A stretch of 10,577 nt of DNA. Origin: an uncultured Eubacteriales bacterium. Its GTDB lineage: Bacteria > Bacillota > Clostridia > Monoglobales > Monoglobaceae. Every line of letters begins with the position of its first letter. The stretch's first letter is position 1. Of the stretch, positions 1-5,185 are shown one piece after another. The DNA lies in the NCBI GenBank assembly GCA_900552305.1, contig URZD01000062.1, positions 1 through 10,577 on the forward strand, written 5' to 3'. A program made the position numbers and the translations under genes. The notes under the pieces are model-generated. The model did no database searches and had not been told where the DNA came from. It was given only the letters and a program-made list of their open reading frames with translations.

Positions 1-579
1 CACACTGTAGTCACGACCGTAAAAGTCCACGGTCGCCGACTGTGCCGAAACAAGCGACACTGTATGCCGACCCGTATTTTCGTATCGGATGCTTCTTGCA
101 ATAACGTCATATTCGTAAAACACACTGTAGCTTAAGACCGCCTTAAGTCCCGTCTTTTTATCAATAAATTCCATTTGCAGAGTTTTCACGTCATCCTCCC
201 CCGAATAGGACGCAGGAAGTCCGTCAAGGCTCGGCTTGCCGTCCGTAACGCTGCTGCCGCAGAAGGCAAATTCACTGACCGTACAATTCTCAAAGTCACA
301 CGCCATGACGGTCGGCGCACGGTAATCACCCCCGCCGAATACCGAAAACTCCAGCTGCAAATCGCTCACAAACATACTGTTTGTTTCATCAATCGGCACA
401 TGGAGCGCGTTGGCGCGCGAGCATATCGGCTCATCTGTAAAATGTGTCAAATCCTCTGTGTAGTCAAGCCTTTTTCCCCAGTAAAGGTGTGTCAGATAAC
501 GCTCTCTGTACAGTGAAAATATGTAGCTTGTGTTTTTCGTTTTCAGATGAAACTGATTGTTTCTTATTTCAATCGACAT
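1..579 (-). CDS. GH36-family alpha-galactosidase, N-terminal part (cut by window edge)
   Basis: The first 193 residues of a protein that begins MSIEIRNNQFHLKTKNTSYI and stays open to the window edge. They match the N-terminal beta-sandwich of GH36 alpha-galactosidases (RafA/AgaN type). Characteristic stretches are HLYWGKRLDY near residue 35, GGGDYRAP near 87, GKPSLDGLPASY near 120, and TGLKAVLSYSVFYEYDVIARS followed by IRYENTG near 145-175. The catalytic barrel with the KWDxN nucleophile motif lies outside the window. No signal peptide is present, so the enzyme should be cytoplasmic, releasing galactose from imported alpha-galactosides such as the raffinose family or melibiose (known for the family; not shown here). 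The start is fixed by GGAGG at 586-590, six bases before ATG. Only 13 bases separate it from the phosphoesterase stop codon, so the two are probably co-transcribed. I identified this frame by translating the minus strand by hand. Family call fairly sure; substrate not. Confidence 0.88.
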   Translation of the reverse strand, partial: MSIEIRNNQFHLKTKNTSYIFSLYRERYLTHLYWGKRLDYTEDLTHFTDEPICSRANALHVPIDETNSMFVSDLQLEFSVFGGGDYRAPTVMACDFENCTVSEFAFCGSSVTDGKPSLDGLPASYSGEDDVKTLQMEFIDKKTGLKAVLSYSVFYEYDVIARSIRYENTGRHTVSLVSAQSATVDFYGRDYSV

Positions 580-592
580 CTTGTTCCTCCGC

Positions 593-1687
593 TTATATTG
601 TATATTCTTCTCTTACCTTTTTTTCAAAATCCGTAACGCGCATCAATATGCGTTCATTACCGACGCTGACCGCCGTACCCGCAATGTCGCGGAAACAGCA
701 AACCTCGTCAATCCATTCCGCCTCCAGTACCGAGCCTGTCATGACAGGAAACTCAAGCGTTGCCCTGTCAAAAAGATTTCCGCCCGCGGCGGCAAAGTCC
801 GTACGGTGTTCGTGCGCACATATCATCACGTCCGGTCGGATTACATTAAGCCGCCTTACCCATTCGGCATAAATATCCGCCATCGGCTCGTTGCGCTCCG
901 TTACAAGCGGTATGTGACAAAAAACAATTACCCGCCTGTGCTTTCTGTAATCACCCTTGCCGATTATGCTGTCAAGGAACTCCGTTTGCTTTCTGCGGTA
1001 CACGTCAAACACATTCAGTCCGCCGTATTCTATGTGCGAATCGAGCTTGTCCTCGCCGCAATCGAGCGCTATTCCGTAAATATCCCCGGCGGAAAAATCA
1101 AAATAAAACCGCCCCTTGTCCGTTCCCGTAAACCTGTGCAGCAATGTCGCCGCGCTGCCGCGTACATCGTGATTAACTCAGACGTGTACCGTTGGAATAT
1201 TCCCGTGCGTAACTCCAAACCCTATTTCAAGAACGCCGCCAAGCTGCGCCACAATATCGTTATCCGCAATATCGCCGTTCAAGACAAGCATATCGAGCTT
1301 ATCTCCGAAATATTCGCCCTCCGCTATTGCCTCTTTGTAAAATCCGTGCGCGTCGCCTATCACATATATGTTTACCTCCGCGTTCTTTCTTACAGGTCGA
1401 AAGTCAAAGCCGCGGCTTTCCGCTTTTTCATCGCTTTTCGGTCTGTACGACGTCTTTTCAAAAACCTGTCTGAAAAAAATCGTATAGCCGCCCTCGGCGT
1501 CCAGTACCTCCTTAGGCACGGTAACCTTGTGTACGGTATCCTCCGTACGCAAAATTCCCGTTACCGTATCATAGTATTCCCTGCCGCCCGACTTTACCCA
1601 CGCCGCGCCCTGCACCGAGGTTGTCCATACTATGTCGTAATGCTCTCCCGCAAGAAAAACCACGGGACCGTGTTCCAAATGTTTCAT
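593..1687 (-). pseudogene. Metallophosphoesterase (calcineurin-like) interrupted by an in-frame TGA
   Basis: Read through one TGA (1178-1180, codon 170), this is a continuous 364-codon frame. Residues 1-100 are a beta-rich N-terminal domain. The rest is a calcineurin-like phosphoesterase with every usual motif: GDAHG (Asp112, His114), GDIADN (Asp139, Asn143), NHD (Asn172, His173), CHIPL (His258) and AHEH (His292, His294). Such enzymes bind two metal ions and cleave phosphate mono- or diesters; the substrate here is unknown. The stop falls where homologues would have the Arg of RGNHD, and the following Gly is Val (GTT), so two positions of an almost invariant motif are changed. The 194 codons after the TGA carry no other lesion. 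The second half has no good ribosome site or start codon, and alone would lack half of the metal ligands. The start ATG at 1687 is chosen because GGAG sits six bases ahead; GTG at 1720 and ATG at 1699 also exist upstream. Recent nonsense mutation, sequence error and recoding are all possible. Confidence 0.75.
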
Positions 1688-1733
1688 AATAATCTCCATT
1701 CCGCCGCCCTGCATCGGCACAAATAGTAATGAA

Positions 1734-1770
1734 AATCTCTTATCGGCAAGGCAAGGAATGATAAGAGATT
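1734..1770. repeat. Inverted repeat, 11-bp perfect stem with 15-base loop
   Basis: The arm AATCTCTTATC at 1734-1744 is exactly complementary to GATAAGAGATT at 1760-1770, with a 15-base spacer. On the minus strand it ends 46 bases before the phosphoesterase ATG, and the 3' arm runs into TTTTCATT, a short and interrupted T stretch. It could act as an attenuator or as a hairpin in the mRNA leader. It is too T-poor to be called an intrinsic terminator with confidence. Confidence 0.7.
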
Positions 1771-1776
1771 ATTAAC

Positions 1777-1821
1777 GCCCATGTGCGTTTCCGAGCGTAG
1801 TGAGGAAAATTTCGCACGGGC
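1777..1821. repeat. Composite imperfect inverted repeat
   Basis: Three nested pairs of arms: GCCC 1777-1780 with GGGC 1818-1821, GTGCG 1783-1787 with CGCAC 1813-1817, and TTTCC 1788-1792 with GGAAA 1804-1808. Small bulges (AT on one side, ATTT on the other) and an 11-base loop complete the structure. A plausible 14-bp interrupted stem-loop in RNA on either strand. Function unknown; the layout resembles dispersed palindromic elements found between genes. Confidence 0.6.
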
Positions 1822-1840
1822 AATTTAATCCTGCCGAAGG

Positions 1841-1867
1841 CTAACGTGAAAGAAACTTTCACGTTAG
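1841..1867. repeat. Inverted repeat, 12-bp perfect stem with 3-base loop
   Basis: CTAACGTGAAAG at 1841-1852 and CTTTCACGTTAG at 1856-1867 are perfectly complementary around a central AAA (TTT on the minus strand). No T tract follows on either strand, so it is not a standard intrinsic terminator. As DNA it is a 27-bp palindrome that could bind a dimeric regulator. As RNA it would be a very stable hairpin. The centre looks slightly like a catabolite-response (cre) site but lacks the central CG. Confidence 0.75.
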
Positions 1868-1899
1868 ATTTCTCCCTAAGATATATAATATATAAATTA

Positions 1900-1936
1900 C
1901 CCCGCACACACAGCAAAACGCGTCATGTGTGCGGGG
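1900..1936 (-). terminator. Probable terminator or processing hairpin after the permease genes
   Basis: CCCCGCACACA at 1900-1910 pairs perfectly with TGTGTGCGGGG at 1926-1936 (11-bp GC-rich stem, 15-base loop), starting 10 bases after the TAA of the second permease gene. On the minus strand the stem is followed by TAATTTATATATTATATATC: AT-rich, but without a clean run of T. The position directly behind the transporter genes suggests partial termination or mRNA 3'-end protection, which would separate the transporter transcript from the phosphoesterase and galactosidase genes. Confidence 0.5.
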
Positions 1937-1946
1937 AGAACGCATT

Positions 1947-2798
1947 TTACCCCTTCACCGCGCCGCTCGCAAGTCCCGAAACAAAGTATCTGTTTCCGAT
2001 AGAATATGCGACCAGAACAGGTAAAAGCGCAATTACCGAGCCCGCAAGCATAAGGTTCCAGTTTGTCGCCGCACCCGTAGTGCTTTTAAGCGCCATAAGT
2101 CCGACAATAAGTGTCTGCTGCTCCGGGCGCGTAATCGTAAATATTGTCGGCATAAGATAATCGTTCCACGACCCCTGAAACGTAAGCATTGCAATGGTTG
2201 CAAGAATAGGCTTTAAAAGCGGCATAATTATCCTGAAAAATGTCTGCATAAAGCTGCCCCCGTCAAGCTGCGCCGCCTCATCAAGCTCAAAGGGCAGCGA
2301 TTCGACAAAGCCCTTGACAAGATACATATTGACGACGGGAATCGAAAACATATTCAGAAATATCAGCGCAATAAGTCCCTTATTCAAATGAATCAGATTA
2401 AGAATCTGAAACTTGGGATAAATTTCCAAACCGCCGGTTTTTACAAACATAAGCGCTGTAAAGCAGGCAAAAATCAGCTTCTTTCCCGGAAAACTGCCGC
2501 GTGCGAAAACATAGCCGCTCATCGACGCTATTATTACCGCAATCGCAACATTGCAAAGAGTATAGTATATGCTGTTCCACAGCATTGTCCCTATTTTAAA
2601 ATTCTCGGAGGTCCACACAAGTCTGTAGTTTTCCGCACTCGGCGATTCGGGGATTATGCTGCCCGGATTCGTAAGTATCTCGGTATTTGTTTTGAATGAC
2701 GCTGCAAAGATATATACGAGCGGAAACATAACCGCCACGCATACCGCTCCGAGAATAGCATAGCTGCATATTTTAATAAGTAACTTTTCGGATTTCAT
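1947..2798 (-). CDS. Carbohydrate ABC transporter permease, MalG/UgpE type (CUT1)
   Basis: A 283-aa integral membrane protein with about six hydrophobic segments, starting at residues 10-34. The EAA loop that contacts the ATPase is clear: ELDEAAQLDGGS at 172-182 followed by IIMPLLKPI near 190-198. The downstream FQGSWNDYLMP (207-217) and the C-terminus YFVSGLASGAVKG are hallmarks of the MalG-like half of CUT1 sugar importers. Length is normal for the family (about 275-300). It forms the membrane channel with the permease encoded just upstream. The ATG is preceded by TAGGAGG, six bases away, which contains the stop codon of the upstream gene, so translation of the two is probably coupled. Oligosaccharide import is secure from the family. 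An alpha-galactoside substrate is inferred from the GH36 gene. Confidence 0.95.
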   Translation of the reverse strand: MKSEKLLIKICSYAILGAVCVAVMFPLVYIFAASFKTNTEILTNPGSIIPESPSAENYRLVWTSENFKIGTMLWNSIYYTLCNVAIAVIIASMSGYVFARGSFPGKKLIFACFTALMFVKTGGLEIYPKFQILNLIHLNKGLIALIFLNMFSIPVVNMYLVKGFVESLPFELDEAAQLDGGSFMQTFFRIIMPLLKPILATIAMLTFQGSWNDYLMPTIFTITRPEQQTLIVGLMALKSTTGAATNWNLMLAGSVIALLPVLVAYSIGNRYFVSGLASGAVKG

Positions 2799-2803
2799 TT
2801 TTT

Positions 2804-2810
2804 CCTCCTA
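2804..2810 (-). promoter_or_regulatory. Ribosome-binding site TAGGAGG overlapping the upstream stop codon
   Basis: On the minus strand the TAG stop of the first permease gene is the first three bases of TAGGAGG, the ribosome-binding site of the second permease gene, with the ATG six bases further on. A ribosome ending on the first gene is therefore placed on the start site of the second, which fits equal production of the two channel halves. Confidence 0.85.
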
Positions 2811-3755
2811 ATACAGATCATTCATTTTACGGCTGATTTTGTTATAGCACAGCGCAATAAAGCTCAGTATAAGCGTTGTCATAAACGACATAGAGCAGCC
2901 GTAGCCCAGAGCGGGCTTTGCATCCGCCGTAAATCCCGGAACAAATTTGTTTGTGACATAGCTCATGACCGTGTTGGTTGTTCCCGCCGGAGCGCCGCCC
3001 GTCAGTGTAAGAACAATATCGTTCGCACCAAGGGTTCCTATCAGCGAAAGCAGAATTATCGTCTGAAACACGGGCGCTATCATCGGCAGGGTAATACTGA
3101 AAAACTTTCTCATCGGTTTTGCACCGTCCAGAGTTGCCGATTCGTAAATATCCGTCGGAACATTGACAAGCGCCGCAAGCAAATACATAACGTTCACACC
3201 GAAGGTATTCCATATCGACGCGGTAACTATTACCGAAAACGCCGTTCCGGTCGACGCAAACCAGTCGATGTTTTCCTCAATTATGCCAAACCTTTGCAGT
3301 ATCGCGTTTATAACTCCGAAGTAGCTGAACATATTTGAGAATATAAGTCCTATTACAGCAACGCTGACCACACTCGGCAAATAATACACCGACCTGAAAA
3401 ACCCGCTCAGCTTCAGCTTTTGATTTAAAAGCAGCGCAAGAAGCATTGCCAGAGTAATCTCAATCGGCATCTTGCAGACCGCAAACAAAATCGTGTTTCC
3501 CCACATTCGCCAGTATGTAAAGTCCTTTGTAAATATCGTCGTAAAATTTTCAAGACCTATAAATCTCGCGTCCGCCGCCGCGCCGTTATACGAAAACAGC
3601 GACCAGCGGAACGTCCACAAAATCGGATAGACCGAAAACACAATAAACCCTATTATCGGCAGCGCAATCATAATATAGCACTGCACAGCCATGCTGCGTT
3701 TTCTCTTATTTATCGAATCAACCGCATACCTATTGCCTGATTTTATCGCTTGCAC
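2808..3755 (-). CDS. Carbohydrate ABC transporter permease, MalF/UgpA type (CUT1)
   Basis: A 315-aa membrane protein with about six membrane segments, the first at residues 25-48 after a short positively charged N-terminus. Family signs are FIGLENFTTIF (65-75), FFRSVYYLPSVVS (119-131), and the EAA loop DIYESATLDGAKPMRKF (202-218) followed by ITLPMIAPV. These place it in the MalF/UgpA half of CUT1 importers, at the usual length. It starts with GTG at 3755, eight bases after GGAGG. An in-frame ATG does not occur until Met22, after the conserved charged leader. It pairs with the MalG-type permease downstream and takes substrate from the lipoprotein encoded upstream. No ATPase gene follows; a shared MsmX-like ATPase encoded elsewhere is the usual arrangement and is inferred here. 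Confidence 0.95.
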   Translation of the reverse strand: MQAIKSGNRYAVDSINKRKRSMAVQCYIMIALPIIGFIVFSVYPILWTFRWSLFSYNGAAADARFIGLENFTTIFTKDFTYWRMWGNTILFAVCKMPIEITLAMLLALLLNQKLKLSGFFRSVYYLPSVVSVAVIGLIFSNMFSYFGVINAILQRFGIIEENIDWFASTGTAFSVIVTASIWNTFGVNVMYLLAALVNVPTDIYESATLDGAKPMRKFFSITLPMIAPVFQTIILLSLIGTLGANDIVLTLTGGAPAGTTNTVMSYVTNKFVPGFTADAKPALGYGCSMSFMTTLILSFIALCYNKISRKMNDLY

Positions 3756-3763
3756 ACTCTTTT

Positions 3764-3770
3764 CCTCCTA
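3764..3770 (-). promoter_or_regulatory. Ribosome-binding site TAGGAGG overlapping the upstream stop codon
   Basis: The TAG stop of the solute-binding protein gene forms the start of TAGGAGG, which serves the GTG start of the first permease gene eight bases later. The same 11 bases, TAGGAGGAAAA, occur at the junction between the two permease genes. A weaker GTG start together with coupling would keep permease output below that of the binding protein, as is common for such systems. Confidence 0.8.
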
Positions 3771-5156
3771 AAGCTGCGTATCCCAGTCGGGAATGATATA
3801 GTCCGAAAGGCTCTCGTCACTGTGCAGCTCATAATATTTCTTCACAGCGTCGTTTTTGATTTTTGTATAGTCCTCAATCAGCTCATGCGGAGTAGACTTG
3901 CCCGACCAGACCTCGTTCACAAACCTTTCGCTTATATTCGGATTTGATCCCATCTCACTGTTCGGCTCGGGAGCATATCTCTGCGAAATTTTAACCATGT
4001 CCGCAAAATCACTCCAGCCGCGCGGCAGCTCCTTATCCTTCTCCGCGTTGCACTCGTTTATTATTTCCCCGTCAAACGGAATCTCAACGCCGCCGAAATA
4101 CAGATACTTGGTTGTGTCCTTGCTTGCAAGGTACTTTACAACCTCCATAACCGCCTCCGCTTTGCCGTTTTCAAGAACGCTGCTGTTGATAAGTCCGCAA
4201 ACCGAGGACGACGACATTCTCTGTCTGTAATGAACATTTTTATCTACCGTCGGCCACTTTGCAACGCCCCAGTCACACTTTGCGGAAAACTGGTCGTTCA
4301 GCACCGCGGCGTCAAACGAAAAGCCGAATTTCATCCCGATATTACCGGTTGCAAACTGTGCGCGGGCGCTGTCGTTGTCCATACCCTCCGCACCGGGGAA
4401 CATACTTGCGTCCTTCTTTATCCCCAGAAACGTGTTCATTATATACTCCGTATTGGAATAATCGTATTTTCCCGTTTTGGGATTGTAACCCGAAAAACCG
4501 CAGGACGCCATTGACGGCGCTATTATATCGCTTTCAACCCAGCCGCCCCACTTAACGGGAAGAATAATTCCGTACTGCTTTTTTGACGGCTTTGTCAGCT
4601 TCTTTGCGTCCTCTCTCAGCTCGTCCCATGTCTCGGGCGGTTTTGCCTCGCCGTTTTCGTCCACGATTCCCGCTTCCTTAAACAGCGTCTTGTTGTAAAT
4701 CAGTCCCATAGTCGTTGCCACTGCCGGCACTGTATAGGTCTTTCCGTAATAGACATTGTTGTTAAGATACAGCTTTCCCTCAAACTGTCCGATAAGCTCT
4801 TTGCCGCCCGGAAGGTCGTCAAGCGCGACAATCTGTTTGTTTGCAATCATCTTGTATACGTCGCCCGTTCCCAATATCTCGGGAGCGTCGCCGTTTTGCA
4901 GCGCAACATCAATCGCCTGCGAGAGCGACCCGCCCTCTTTTATTACATAGTCAAAATAAATTTTTTTCTCCTTGCCGACCGTATCGTTGAATTTCTTTGC
5001 AACCTCCTCCATTACGCTCTTGCTGTGTGAGTTTCCGCTCCACATAGTGATTTTTGTAACATTGGATTTACCCGCAATCTCCCCGCAGCCCGAAAAAAGA
5101 GATGCCGCAACCGCCGCCGCGGTAAATATTCCTACCACTTTTTTTAACTTAATCAT
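3768..5156 (-). CDS. Extracellular sugar-binding lipoprotein of the ABC transporter (SBP family 1)
   Basis: A 462-aa lipoprotein. It has a lysine-rich start, a hydrophobic stretch, and the lipobox LFSGC with Cys24 as the lipidated residue. The mature part begins with a typical family 1 strand-helix unit (ITMWSGNSHSKSVMEEVAKKF, about 36-56) and shows the fold's usual signs (NGDAPEILG near 93-101, TTMGLIYNKTLFKEAGI near 148-164, PPETWDELREDAKKLT near 173-188). It would be tethered to the outer face of the membrane and deliver oligosaccharides to the two permeases. GGAGAG lies five bases before the ATG. The gap to the upstream secreted-protein gene is 29 bases with no terminator, so the two are probably co-transcribed. 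This suggests that the duplicated secreted protein and the binding protein serve the same glycan. The ligand cannot be read from the sequence. Confidence 0.95.
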   Translation of the reverse strand: MIKLKKVVGIFTAAAVAASLFSGCGEIAGKSNVTKITMWSGNSHSKSVMEEVAKKFNDTVGKEKKIYFDYVIKEGGSLSQAIDVALQNGDAPEILGTGDVYKMIANKQIVALDDLPGGKELIGQFEGKLYLNNNVYYGKTYTVPAVATTMGLIYNKTLFKEAGIVDENGEAKPPETWDELREDAKKLTKPSKKQYGIILPVKWGGWVESDIIAPSMASCGFSGYNPKTGKYDYSNTEYIMNTFLGIKKDASMFPGAEGMDNDSARAQFATGNIGMKFGFSFDAAVLNDQFSAKCDWGVAKWPTVDKNVHYRQRMSSSSVCGLINSSVLENGKAEAVMEVVKYLASKDTTKYLYFGGVEIPFDGEIINECNAEKDKELPRGWSDFADMVKISQRYAPEPNSEMGSNPNISERFVNEVWSGKSTPHELIEDYTKIKNDAVKKYYELHSDESLSDYIIPDWDTQL

Positions 5157-5185
5157 GTTGTCTCTCCGTTTCTTTAAAAATTTTG

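Larger units (their letters stand above)
1688..1946 (-). other. Hairpin-rich intergenic region / leader between permease and phosphoesterase genes
   Basis: About 260 bases without a gene. Four inverted repeats fill most of it (1734-1770, 1777-1821, 1841-1867, 1900-1936), each listed separately. Between the last two, at about 1881-1897, is a very AT-rich stretch (on the minus strand TTTATATATTATATATC) that could hold a -10 element, but I see no convincing -35 partner. This is the only long gap in an otherwise tightly packed gene row, so it most likely sets transporter and enzyme expression apart, by termination, RNA processing or a second promoter. I do not recognise a known riboswitch or T-box. 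A mobile palindromic element (MITE-like) is an alternative explanation. Confidence 0.6.

Noticed and set aside
175..516. Plus-strand frame of 113 codons near the left edge
   Set aside because: The minus strand over the same bases encodes the recognisable GH36 N-terminal domain with a good ribosome-binding site.
1178..1187. ACACGTCTGA on the minus strand equals ten bases of the common Illumina TruSeq adapter, raising the question of an adapter artefact at the in-frame TGA
   Set aside because: The match starts mid-adapter, is only ten bases long, and the sequence on both sides continues the conserved protein in the same frame without gain or loss of bases. Read mapping would settle it.
557..1726. 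Long plus-strand frame of 389 codons
   Set aside because: It lies antisense to the phosphoesterase, whose minus-strand frame carries all family motifs. The plus-strand product is rich in Arg, Tyr and Val with no recognisable domain and no ribosome-binding site.
1845..1862. Catabolite-response (cre) site in the 27-bp palindrome
   Set aside because: TGAAAG and CTTTCA are separated by AAA, so the central CG and the spacing of the cre consensus are both missing.
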